DNA of 18,035 nucleotides from an uncultured Bacteroidales bacterium (lineage in GTDB: Bacteria; Bacteroidota; Bacteroidia; Bacteroidales; Bacteroidaceae): NCBI GenBank assembly GCA_947367415.1, contig CANBEE010000017.1, forward strand, positions 1 to 18,035. Reading direction: 5' to 3'. Below the pieces are notes generated by a model. It was not told where the DNA came from, searched no databases, and worked only from the letters and a program-made list of their open reading frames with translations. Positions 1-7,268 of the stretch are shown here, piece by piece; position 1 is the stretch's first letter; every line of letters starts with the position of its first letter. A program made the translations under genes and the position numbers.

Positions 1-49
1 CTTTTGCACCTCAATTTAAGAAACAAGGAAATAAATAGGAGAATATAAT

Positions 50-271
50 ATGTATTGGACACTTGAATTGGCATCAAAATTAGAGGATGCACCATGGCCT
101 GCAACTAAGGAGGAGCTGATTGACTACGCTATTCGTTCAGGATCTCCGTTGGAAGTGATAGAGAATCTTCAAGAGATAGAGGATGAGGGAGATGTCTACG
201 AAAGCATTGAGGACATCTGGCCTGACTATCCTAGCAAGGAGGACTTCTTCTTCGACGAAGAGGAGTATTAA
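50..271 (+). CDS. DUF2795 domain-containing small protein
   Basis: This 73-residue cytoplasmic protein is strongly acidic at its C-terminus (ends FFFDEEEY). It starts MYWTLELASKLEDAPWPATK and contains the segments ELIDYAIRSG and PLEVIENLQEIED. I recognise this pattern from the short DUF2795 proteins that are widespread in Bacteroidota. Their biochemical role is unknown to me. There is no signal peptide or membrane segment. The ATG at 50 is preceded by AGGAG at 37-41, an unusually clear Shine-Dalgarno-like site for this phylum. The gene lies upstream of the T9SS cluster on the same strand, but a strong terminator at 290-339 separates them, so it is probably its own transcript. The first bases of the window (CTTTTGC) could be the 3' part of its promoter -7 box, cut by the window edge. 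Confidence is high for the gene and family and nil for function. Confidence 0.9.
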   Translation: MYWTLELASKLEDAPWPATKEELIDYAIRSGSPLEVIENLQEIEDEGDVYESIEDIWPDYPSKEDFFFDEEEY

Positions 272-289
272 TTGCAGGAGAAGCAATAA

Positions 290-339
290 CTAAAAAAGAT
301 GAGAGCAGACGTACAGACGAAGGTTCTCATCTTTTTTAG
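290..339 (+). terminator. Rho-independent terminator after the DUF2795 gene
   Basis: Positions 290-304 and 325-339 form a perfect 15-bp inverted repeat around a 20-nt loop. The right arm contains six T in a row (332-337). It sits 18 bases after the stop codon and before porP. The matching A-run in the left arm means it could also work on the minus strand. Confidence 0.85.
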
Positions 340-385
340 TTCCATATTGCCAAACTATTGGGCAAATGGCTTGAAAGATTGCCGT

Positions 386-414
386 TTTGTCATCTGATAC
401 ATACTAAATTTTGC
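386..414 (+). promoter_or_regulatory. Possible promoter of the porP-porN operon
   Basis: TTTG at 386-389 could be a -33 box, and TAAATTTTGC at 405-414 resembles the Bacteroidota -7 box. The latter has three rather than two bases between TA and TTTG, and the 15-base spacing to the -33 candidate is shorter than usual. It lies about 22 bases before the porP ATG at 436. This is the weakest promoter call in the window. Confidence 0.3.
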
Positions 415-435
415 GAATTGTCGTTAAAAACAGCG

Positions 436-1374
436 ATGGCTATCAAAAAAACTATACTGACATGGTGCTTGCTGCTTGCTGCCGTAGCGGCTCAGGCACA
501 GTTTGATACGCACTTTACTCACTATTGGGCGCTGCAGGGGTACTATAATCCTGCTGTTGCGGGACTGAGTGGACGACTCAATATCTATGGCACCTACGCC
601 ATGCAGATGGCCGGCTATACCAATGCACCTGCCACGATGCTTGTGGGGGCTGATATGGTGCTTCCTACGGAAAAGAAGAATCAGGCGGTGAGTGCTAATC
701 TATACAATGAATCCATTGGCCTATTTACCAATCAACGCCTCTTTGCCGGATACGCTTATCGTTTCGACCTCTTGGGAGGACGACTGGCCTTGGGAGCCAG
801 TGTGGGCTCGTTGGAGCAGAAGTTCGATGGCTCCAAAGTGGAGGCTGAGGAGGCTGGTGACGATGCCTTCCCCTCATCAGAGGTTGATGGCATGGGACTT
901 GACCTTACAGCGGGCATGCATTATATACATCCTCTCTTCTACGCAGGAATGTCGGTAATGCACGTCACGGCACCTACCATCGAGCTTGGCGAAACCCATG
1001 AGATAAAGATAGACCCTACGCTTTATTTCAGCGGTGGATGCAATATTCAGCTAAAGAATCCGTTATTATCCATACAGCCCTCACTGCAAGTGATGACCGA
1101 CCTGCAAGCATGGCGGGCCGACCTCACGGTGCGAGGCACCTACACCTACGACGAGAAGCGCTACTACGCAGGCCTTACCTACAGTCCTATGACATCGGTG
1201 GCCATACTCCTCGGTGGAGAGATTAACTGCGTGACGTTTGGCTATGCCTACGAACTGTTTACCTCGGGTGTGGGGCTCATCCACGGAAGCCACGACCTGT
1301 ATGTGGGCTATGTGATGGACTTGGATCTATTTAAAAAAGGAAAGAACAAACATAAAAGTATACGTATATTATAA
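436..1374 (+). CDS. porP: T9SS outer-membrane protein, PorP/SprF family
   Basis: Outer-membrane component of the type IX secretion system, predicted as a beta-barrel of the PorP/SprF family that links the periplasmic ring and cargo at the cell surface. The reading frame is open further upstream, from a TTG at 358. I chose the ATG at 436 because it begins a good signal peptide (MAIKKTILTWCLLLAAVAAQA, likely cut before QFD), and the upstream residues look like untranslated leader. The mature part has the family's start FDTHFTHYW, followed by LQGYYNPAVAG. Alternating hydrophobic, Tyr- and Gly-rich strands run to the C-terminus (GLTYSPMTSVAILLGGEI, GSHDLYVGYVMDLDL). The length of 312 residues is normal. 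It is first in the operon, with only 5 bases before porK. Family assignment is secure from sequence pattern and context. Confidence 0.93.
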   Translation: MAIKKTILTWCLLLAAVAAQAQFDTHFTHYWALQGYYNPAVAGLSGRLNIYGTYAMQMAGYTNAPATMLVGADMVLPTEKKNQAVSANLYNESIGLFTNQRLFAGYAYRFDLLGGRLALGASVGSLEQKFDGSKVEAEEAGDDAFPSSEVDGMGLDLTAGMHYIHPLFYAGMSVMHVTAPTIELGETHEIKIDPTLYFSGGCNIQLKNPLLSIQPSLQVMTDLQAWRADLTVRGTYTYDEKRYYAGLTYSPMTSVAILLGGEINCVTFGYAYELFTSGVGLIHGSHDLYVGYVMDLDLFKKGKNKHKSIRIL

Positions 1375-1379
1375 CTCGT

Positions 1380-2801
1380 ATGAAGACAAAATGGATTATG
1401 GGCATAGCCGCAGCGGCACTACTGACCTCTTGTATGGGGCCGAGCAATGCCTCTATGGCGGCGGGTGGTGAGCTCGTAGGTTCCCGCTCTGCTGCATTCA
1501 ACGAGCCTGCCCCCTTTGGTATGGTGCTCGTGCCACGCGGTTCGCTCAAGCTTGGAGAAGAGGATACCGATACGCTCTGGGGATCGAATGCTCCGTATAA
1601 AGAGATTTCTGTGGAGTCGTTCTGGATGGACGATACCGAGATAACCAATGCCGAGTACCGCCAGTTTGTACACTGGGTACGCGACTCAATCGTCCGTGAA
1701 CGTCTGGCCGACCCTGCCTACGGTGGCGACGAGACCTACAAGATTGAGGAGGACGAGTATGGAGAACCCATCACTCCCTACCTCAACTGGAAGAAGCCTA
1801 TCCCTTGGCGCAAGGCTACCGAGGATCAGCTTATCGCTATCCAAAGCGTATACAAGCGCAATCCCTACACCGGAGTGCTCGAACTTGACCCACGACAGAT
1901 GAACTATCGCTACGAGATAGTGGACTACACACAGGCTGCTCTGCGCAAAAATCAGCTTGATGCGGCAATGCGTGTACGCAATACGGATGTGAGGGTCAAT
2001 CCCGATGAAGTGGTAATGATATCGAAGGACACTGCCTATATCAACGAAGATGGACAGATTGTGCGCGAGACCATTAATCGTCCGCTATCAGGTCCTCACG
2101 ACTTTGTGAACACCTATATCGTGAATATCTTCCCCGATACCACTTGCTGGGTCAACGATTTTCCCAATGCCAACAATGAGATGTACATGCAGCTCTACTT
2201 CAACCACCCCAACTACAATGACTATCCTGTGGTAGGTGTGAGCTGGGAGCAGGCCAATGCCTTCTGTGCATGGCGTACCGACTACCTCTTGCGTGGCCTC
2301 GGTTCGCAAGCCAAGTATGTACAGCGCTATCGCCTCCCTACAGAAGCTGAATGGGAATATGCTGCCCGTGGTAAAGAGGGTACACTTTTCCCCTGGATGC
2401 AGGACGGTACCAAGAGCGATGAGGGTTGCTTCTATGCCAACTTCAAGCCCGAGCGCGGTAACTACACCAAGGATGGCAGCCTTATCACCACCAAGGTGGG
2501 TTCATACTCGGCCAACAGCCACGGTTTGTTCGACATGGCGGGCAACGTAGCTGAATGGACATCAACCGTATACACCGAGGCTGGCGTATTGCAGATGAGC
2601 GACATGAACCCCGAACTCTTCTACAATGCTGCTAAGGAGGACCCATATTATATGAAGAAGAAAACCGTACGCGGTGGTTCATGGAAAGACCCCGAGAAGT
2701 TTATCCAGTCCGTTTCGCGCACCTATGAATATCAGAATGAGACACGCTCCTACATCGGCTTCCGCTGTGTACGCTCCTATGTAGGAACAGCAAGGAAATA
2801 A
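1380..2801 (+). CDS. porK: T9SS ring lipoprotein PorK/GldK
   Basis: Outer-membrane lipoprotein that forms the periplasmic T9SS ring with PorN. The N-terminus is a lipoprotein signal with lipobox LTSC and acylated Cys18. The rest is a formylglycine-generating-enzyme/sulfatase-modifying fold. It starts around FGMVLVPRGSLKLG (46-59) and includes FWMDDTEITNAEYRQF (81-96), RLPTEAEWEYAARG (318-331), GNVAEWTS (388-395), RGGSWKD (431-437) and IGFRCVRS (459-466). A long insert at about 125-275 is typical of GldK/PorK and absent from true FGE enzymes. The catalytic cysteine pair of FGE is not seen in the segment between RGGSW and GFRC, so the protein is probably structural. The length of 473 residues fits the family. 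It lies 5 bases after porP and 84 before porL. Confidence 0.95.
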   Translation: MKTKWIMGIAAAALLTSCMGPSNASMAAGGELVGSRSAAFNEPAPFGMVLVPRGSLKLGEEDTDTLWGSNAPYKEISVESFWMDDTEITNAEYRQFVHWVRDSIVRERLADPAYGGDETYKIEEDEYGEPITPYLNWKKPIPWRKATEDQLIAIQSVYKRNPYTGVLELDPRQMNYRYEIVDYTQAALRKNQLDAAMRVRNTDVRVNPDEVVMISKDTAYINEDGQIVRETINRPLSGPHDFVNTYIVNIFPDTTCWVNDFPNANNEMYMQLYFNHPNYNDYPVVGVSWEQANAFCAWRTDYLLRGLGSQAKYVQRYRLPTEAEWEYAARGKEGTLFPWMQDGTKSDEGCFYANFKPERGNYTKDGSLITTKVGSYSANSHGLFDMAGNVAEWTSTVYTEAGVLQMSDMNPELFYNAAKEDPYYMKKKTVRGGSWKDPEKFIQSVSRTYEYQNETRSYIGFRCVRSYVGTARK

Positions 2802-2831
2802 TTAGGAATTTGGAGTTAGGAATTAGGAGTT
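2802..2831 (+). repeat. Short tandem repeat in the porK-porL gap
   Basis: Two 14-base units, TTAGGAATTTGGAG (2802-2815) and TTAGGAATTAGGAG (2816-2829), differ at one base and are followed by TT. They start directly after the porK stop codon. AACTCC farther down the gap can pair with GGAGTT, so a weak hairpin is possible. Confidence 0.7.
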
Positions 2832-2885
2832 CAACAACACTTTATCGCCCTTAATATCCTTAAACTCCCATAATAAAATACCACA

Positions 2886-3728
2886 ATGGAACAGAACAAA
2901 AGCATGATTTCCCGCTTCCAGGACTTCTTGGAGACTCAGAAGGGACAAACCATATTGAACTACCTCTACAGCTGGGGTGCCGCCATCGTTATCTTGGGTG
3001 CCCTCTTCAAGCTCACCCATATCAGCGGTGCCGACCTGATGCTCTTCATCGGTATGGGTACCGAGGTGCTCACCTTTATCGTCAATGGTTTTGAGCGCCA
3101 GTCGAGTGCTAAGAGCGATGAGGCTCCTGCCACAGCCGGAGGTCCCGTCATCATTGGTGGTGCTCCCGTAGCAAGCAGTGCTGTTCCCGTAGAAACCGAC
3201 ACTGTCGGTTCTGTCACAGCACCTCAGTTGGATGCTGACGCCTTGAATGCCATGGCCAATATCGCTGCTGCCAATGCCGCTATAGCCGCAGCCCAAGGTA
3301 ATGCCGCTCCCGCAGGAGCCGCCGTTGCTGGCTCTAATGCAGTTGCCGCAGCCCAGCCTGTAGTGCCTGCCGTAGATGGCAAGGTCGATGTGCCCGAGTT
3401 GCAGCAGGTGACACAAGACTATATCGAGAAGTTGCGCGAGCTTACCGAGTCGTTCCAGCATATCTCTGACCAGTCGTCGCAGCTTGAGGCCAGTGCCGAC
3501 GAGGTAGAGCGCCTGAGCCGCAACCTCACCTCCATCAATACCATCTACGAGATGCATCTCAAGAGCCTCGGTTCACAGATTGGAAATATCGACCTCGTCA
3601 ATGAGCAGACACGCCGCATGGCCGAGCAGATTGAGGAACTCAATCAGGTATACGACCGTATGCTACAGTCCATGACCGTAAATATGAAGGTTGGCCGCAA
3701 TGCTGACGAACATAGTAAGGAAGCCTAA
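2886..3728 (+). CDS. porL: T9SS inner-membrane motor protein PorL/GldL
   Basis: Inner-membrane half of the PorL-PorM motor, which uses the proton-motive force to power secretion. Two membrane helices lie near the N-terminus: about 23-43 (TILNYLYSWGAAIVILGALF) and about 48-67 (GADLMLFIGMGTEVLTFIVN). Glu60 inside the second helix matches the conserved membrane glutamate that GldL needs for proton coupling (family knowledge; alignment done by eye). The cytoplasmic part starts with an Ala/Pro/Val-rich low-complexity linker (about 78-175). A predicted coiled coil (about 180-270) follows, rich in Glu, Gln, Leu and Arg. The ATG at 2886 has no Shine-Dalgarno site but an A-rich leader. Only 12 bases separate it from porM. 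At 280 residues it is a normal length, and identity is secure. Confidence 0.94.
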   Translation: MEQNKSMISRFQDFLETQKGQTILNYLYSWGAAIVILGALFKLTHISGADLMLFIGMGTEVLTFIVNGFERQSSAKSDEAPATAGGPVIIGGAPVASSAVPVETDTVGSVTAPQLDADALNAMANIAAANAAIAAAQGNAAPAGAAVAGSNAVAAAQPVVPAVDGKVDVPELQQVTQDYIEKLRELTESFQHISDQSSQLEASADEVERLSRNLTSINTIYEMHLKSLGSQIGNIDLVNEQTRRMAEQIEELNQVYDRMLQSMTVNMKVGRNADEHSKEA

Positions 3729-3740
3729 CACACACGCACT

Positions 3741-5315
3741 ATGAGCGCAGGAAAGAAAAAGCTGACACCCCGTCAGCGAATGATCAACTTGATGTACATC
3801 GTGCTGATGGCGATGCTTGCCCTCAACGTGTCGTCCGATGTACTCAATGGCTTCACCATCGTTGACTCAGGGCTCAGTCGCAGTACCGACAACGCTACCA
3901 AGCAGAACCTTGAGATTTTCCAGGACTTTGAGGCACAGATGGCCAAGAATCCCGAGAAGGTGGGCGAGTGGTATGCCAAGGCAAAGCGTGTGAAGGAACT
4001 CTCCGACTCGGCCTATAACTATGCCGAGGAGCTTAAGGTACGCATGGTACGTGAGGCCGACGGCAAGAAGGCTGATGTGCGTGACATCAAGAACAAGGAG
4101 GACCTCGAAGCTGCCAACTTCGTGATGCTGGCACCAGGTACGGGCGAGGGAGGCAAACTCTATGAGGTCATCAACAACTACCGCGACCAGGTGGTGAGCA
4201 TGATTTCCGATACCGTGCAGCAGCGCATCATCAGCGACAACTTTGACACCTCAGTGCCGCAGACCGAGAACCCACTGGGTAAGAACTGGCAGCAATACAA
4301 CTTCGAGAATATGCCCGTAGTTGCCGCTGTAACCCTGCTTACCAAGTTCCAGAACGACGTGCGCTATGCTGAGGGGGAGATTCTCCACGACCTCATCGTC
4401 AATATTGACGCTACCGACGTACGTGTCAACGAGCTCAGTGCCTACGTCATCCCCACCTCGCAGAATGTGGTACGCGGCAACACCTTCGGTGCCCGCATCA
4501 TCATGGCCGCTGTGGATACCACTCAGCGTCCCAACATCTATATTAACGACCAACTCGTAGAGATCGAGAACGGCTGGTACGAGGTGCCCTGCAACAGTAC
4601 GGGCGACTTCACCCTCAACGGATACCTCGAACTGAACGATGGCTCGGGCGAGACCGTACGTCGCGACTTCTCACAGAAGTACACCGTGGTCGACCCCATC
4701 GCTACCGTATCGGCCTCGATGATGAACGTGCTCTATGCCGGCTACGACAACCCCATCGCCATCTCTGTGCCGGGTGTGCCCAACAATAAGGTGTCGGCCC
4801 GCGTCGCCAATGGTAACGGTACCCTGCGCCCCGTGGCAGGTGGCTTCATTGCTCACCCCACCAAGGTAGGCTCCGATGTGGTGATTGCAGTCAGTGCCGA
4901 GCAGAACGGACGTAGCCAGAGCATGGGCGAGTACACCTTCCGTGTGCGCCAGTTGCCTGACCCAACCCCCTTCATTGAATATAAGGACGACAAGGGCGTA
5001 ACCCAGCGCTACCGTGGTGGTGGTACCAAGCTCAGCAAGCAGGCTCTCATGGGTGCCGAGGGCATCATTGCAGCCATCGACGACGGACTGCTCAACATCG
5101 GCTTCCGTGTCATCAGCTTCGAGACCGTGACCTTCGACAACATGGGTAATGCCATGCCCGAGCTCTCCAATGGAGCCAACTTCTCGGAGCGTCAGAAGAA
5201 TACCTTCCGCCGCCTCACACGTGGCAAGCGCTTCTATATCTCCAGCGTGAAGGCTGTAGGTCCCGACGGTATAGAGCGCCAGTTGCCCTCAACCCTTGAA
5301 GTGATAATTAACTAA
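3741..5315 (+). CDS. porM: T9SS inner-membrane motor protein PorM/GldM
   Basis: Single-pass inner-membrane protein that couples the PorL motor to the PorK-PorN ring across the periplasm. The N-terminus has the strongly conserved family signature KLTPRQRMINLMYIVLMAML, with one membrane helix at about 15-33, then LNVSSDVLNGF. A long periplasmic part follows: a helical region (about 40-215, rich in Glu, Lys and Ala) and then beta-rich repeated domains (for example YVIPTSQNVVRGNTFGARI near 231 and VSASMMNVLYAGYDNPIAI near 324). It ends in a C-terminal domain containing FDNMGNAMPELSNGANFS. The length of 524 residues is typical of GldM/PorM. It is 12 bases after porL. A hairpin follows in the gap before porN. 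Identity is secure. Confidence 0.95.
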   Translation: MSAGKKKLTPRQRMINLMYIVLMAMLALNVSSDVLNGFTIVDSGLSRSTDNATKQNLEIFQDFEAQMAKNPEKVGEWYAKAKRVKELSDSAYNYAEELKVRMVREADGKKADVRDIKNKEDLEAANFVMLAPGTGEGGKLYEVINNYRDQVVSMISDTVQQRIISDNFDTSVPQTENPLGKNWQQYNFENMPVVAAVTLLTKFQNDVRYAEGEILHDLIVNIDATDVRVNELSAYVIPTSQNVVRGNTFGARIIMAAVDTTQRPNIYINDQLVEIENGWYEVPCNSTGDFTLNGYLELNDGSGETVRRDFSQKYTVVDPIATVSASMMNVLYAGYDNPIAISVPGVPNNKVSARVANGNGTLRPVAGGFIAHPTKVGSDVVIAVSAEQNGRSQSMGEYTFRVRQLPDPTPFIEYKDDKGVTQRYRGGGTKLSKQALMGAEGIIAAIDDGLLNIGFRVISFETVTFDNMGNAMPELSNGANFSERQKNTFRRLTRGKRFYISSVKAVGPDGIERQLPSTLEVIIN

Positions 5316-5322
5316 ATCATCA

Positions 5323-5357
5323 GAGTGCTCGGAGTTCTCAGAGGACTCCGAGTACTT
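5323..5357 (+). other. Hairpin between porM and porN
   Basis: The arms AGTGCTCGGAGT (5324-5335) and ACTCCGAGTACT (5345-5356) pair over 12 bp with one G-U pair. A few more pairs are possible in the 9-base loop and one G-U pair at the base. There is no T-run after it, so it does not look like a full terminator. It starts 8 bases after the porM stop and ends 24 bases before the porN ATG. A role in mRNA processing, stability or partial termination is inference. Confidence 0.65.
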
Positions 5358-5381
5358 CTAGCGCCTAAAAATAACAACGAT

Positions 5382-6509
5382 ATGAAACCGAAATTCCTCA
5401 TAGCAATTGCAACCCTGCTCCTCTGTGCACAGGGTGCTGTAGCACAACCCAAGGCACGCCTCAAGGCCCAGGCCGAAACCGAGAAGAAGACCGAGACATC
5501 GCTCAGCGAACGTGCCAAGGCACAGTATACGGCTCAGATGCCTGCTCCCACCGATGTGGTGTGGAAACGCGACATCTATCGCACGCTCGACCTCACCAAG
5601 GAGAAGAATGCCGCCCTCTACTATCCCGTAGAGCCCTTGGGTGACCGTGTCAACCTCTTCACCCATATCATTTATCTTGTAGCGAGTGGTAAGGTTCCAG
5701 CTTACGAATACCGTTCCGATGGCAATGAGCTCTTTACTCCTGATAACAAGTATAAGGTGTTTGATATGCTGGACAAGTTCTATATCTATTATGAAACGAA
5801 GGACAGCACAACCTTTACAATCAATAAGGCCGACATCCCTTCAGGTGAGGTGCTCAGCTACTTCATCAAGGAGAGTTCGTTCTACGATCAGCGTACAGCT
5901 ACCTACACCACCCGTGTCACCGCTATTTGCCCTGTGCTGCACCGTAGTGGCGACTTTGGCAGCGATGTCACCAAGTACCCCATGTTTTGGCTCAACTACG
6001 ACGATGTAAGCCCCTACTTTGGTATGACTCCGCTCATGACCAGCAGCTATAACAATGTGTCGAATATGAGTATCGACGACTATTTCGTGCGCAGCCTTTA
6101 CGAGGGTGATATCTACAAGACCTCTAACCTGCAAAACAAGCTTCTTGCCCAATACTGCCCTAACGATACGGCCATGAAGGCTGAGCAGCAGCGTATCGAG
6201 AAGGAACTTGTTACCTTTGAGAATAAGTTGTGGGGTATAGAGGAACCCGATACCACTGCGGTGGTGGCAGAGAAGCCCGGTAAGAAGTCTGTACGCAACA
6301 CTGCCCGTAAGCCTAAAGCCGCTGCCGCCAAGGCTGAAGCTGCTACTGCCAAGGCTGAAACAACCGACGATAAGGCTGAAAAATCTGAGGTGAAGGCTGA
6401 GAAGACAGAGAAGAAGGCCTCGGTGCGTACATCTCGCCAACGTACCGCCTCGTCATCCAAGTCGGCTAATAGCGGGCAGACCCTCTCGGTGCGTCGTCAA
6501 CGCCGCTAA
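5382..6509 (+). CDS. porN: T9SS ring protein PorN/GldN with basic C-terminal tail
   Basis: Periplasmic protein that forms the outer-membrane-associated T9SS ring with the lipoprotein PorK. The frame is open from 5325, but that would translate the intercistronic hairpin. The ATG at 5382 follows an A-rich leader and starts a clear signal peptide (MKPKFLIAIATLLLCAQGAVA, cut before QPK). The family core spans about 55-285 and includes VVWKRDIYRTLDL (59-71), LFTHIIYLVASGKVPAYEY (92-110), YFIKESSFYDQ (160-170) and PMFWLNYDDVSPYF (200-213). From about 296 to 375 the protein is a low-complexity tail rich in Lys, Ala, Glu and Ser/Arg. It has repeated KAE units and ends LSVRRQRR. GldN/PorN proteins usually end near the core, so the tail looks lineage-specific. 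It lies 66 bases after porM and 48 before the DUF4294 gene. Confidence 0.92.
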   Translation: MKPKFLIAIATLLLCAQGAVAQPKARLKAQAETEKKTETSLSERAKAQYTAQMPAPTDVVWKRDIYRTLDLTKEKNAALYYPVEPLGDRVNLFTHIIYLVASGKVPAYEYRSDGNELFTPDNKYKVFDMLDKFYIYYETKDSTTFTINKADIPSGEVLSYFIKESSFYDQRTATYTTRVTAICPVLHRSGDFGSDVTKYPMFWLNYDDVSPYFGMTPLMTSSYNNVSNMSIDDYFVRSLYEGDIYKTSNLQNKLLAQYCPNDTAMKAEQQRIEKELVTFENKLWGIEEPDTTAVVAEKPGKKSVRNTARKPKAAAAKAEAATAKAETTDDKAEKSEVKAEKTEKKASVRTSRQRTASSSKSANSGQTLSVRRQRR

Positions 6510-6557
6510 ATTATTGGTACAATACTCCTTAACTAATCTCTGAAAGGGATTCTGCAG

Positions 6558-7160
6558 ATGAAATGCTATAGGTATATAATACTATGTATATTGTTGGCAA
6601 TAGCATCGTTGCAGAGCGAGGTGTTGGCCCAAAGCTACAAGAGTAAGCAGGTGGCACTGCCCGTGGAGATATATAAAGGCGATACCATCCCCGTTGTACA
6701 TCTTCGCGAGGTGTACATCTATAACCGGCCAAAGTTCAAGAATCGCCGTCAGGAGCGCTACTATTGGCGTACGGTACGCGATGTCAAGAAAACGTTGCCC
6801 ATAGCTCGCGAGGTGCGTGGTATCATCATCGAGACCTATGAGTATCTACTTACTTTGCCCGACGAGAAGGCCCGTGAAGCCCACCTGGCTGCTGTGGAGA
6901 AAGGCATGATGGTGCAGTATACTCCGCAGATGAAGAAGCTTACCTTCAGCCAGGGTAAGATGCTCATCAAGCTCATCGATCGCGAATGTGAGCAGACAGG
7001 CTATGAGCTCATTCAAGTGTTTATGGGAAACTTCAAGGCCGGATTCTACCAAGCCTTTGCCGCCCTCTTCGGTGCCAGCCTCAAGAAGGGCTACTACCCC
7101 GATGGCGAGGATGCCGAGATAGAAGAGATAATCTTCTGGGTGGAGCAGGGGGTACTATAG
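6558..7160 (+). CDS. DUF4294 domain-containing secreted protein
   Basis: A 200-residue protein with an N-terminal signal peptide (MKCYRYIILCILLAIASLQS, cut near AQS at 24-26), so probably periplasmic or outer-membrane associated. The body matches DUF4294, a family found in Bacteroidota. It has a basic patch KFKNRRQERYYWRTVRDVKK (59-78) and the central block KLTFSQGKMLIKLIDRE (127-143). YELIQVFMGNFKAGFYQAF (149-167) and LFGASLKKGYYP (170-181) follow. Its molecular role is not known to me. It lies 48 bases after porN, on the same strand and before the shared terminator at 7193-7238, so it is probably the last gene of the T9SS operon and may be an accessory factor. The ATG at 6558 is the only start that gives a complete signal peptide. 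Confidence 0.88.
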   Translation: MKCYRYIILCILLAIASLQSEVLAQSYKSKQVALPVEIYKGDTIPVVHLREVYIYNRPKFKNRRQERYYWRTVRDVKKTLPIAREVRGIIIETYEYLLTLPDEKAREAHLAAVEKGMMVQYTPQMKKLTFSQGKMLIKLIDRECEQTGYELIQVFMGNFKAGFYQAFAALFGASLKKGYYPDGEDAEIEEIIFWVEQGVL

Positions 7161-7192
7161 CGCCTCCCCCATTTAAGATTGTGTGTAAAGAG

Positions 7193-7238
7193 AGGCCATT
7201 TATGCAGCTTTTAGGAAGTGTAGCTGCGTAAATGGCCT
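7193..7238. terminator. Shared terminator between convergent genes
   Basis: Arms at 7193-7209 and 7222-7238 form a 17-bp stem (AGGCCATTTATGCAGCT on the left) with one G-U pair and a 12-base loop. It lies between the stop of the DUF4294 gene (7160) and the stop of the minus-strand CoA-transferase (7269). The flanks are moderately T-rich (TCATGTTTATG on plus, TCTTTACA on minus) rather than a perfect T-run. It probably ends both transcripts. Confidence 0.75.
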
Positions 7239-7268
7239 TCATGTTTATGTCAGGACGGTATGTGTCTC

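Noticed and set aside
358..435. An upstream extension of porP starting at a TTG.
   Set aside because: It would bury the signal peptide behind 26 unrelated residues; the ATG at 436 gives a normal signal peptide.
2823..3557. A 244-codon open frame on the minus strand over porL.
   Set aside because: PorL is unmistakable on the plus strand, and this frame has no family features.
5325..5381. An upstream extension of porN.
   Set aside because: It translates the intercistronic hairpin and would mask the signal peptide that begins at 5382.
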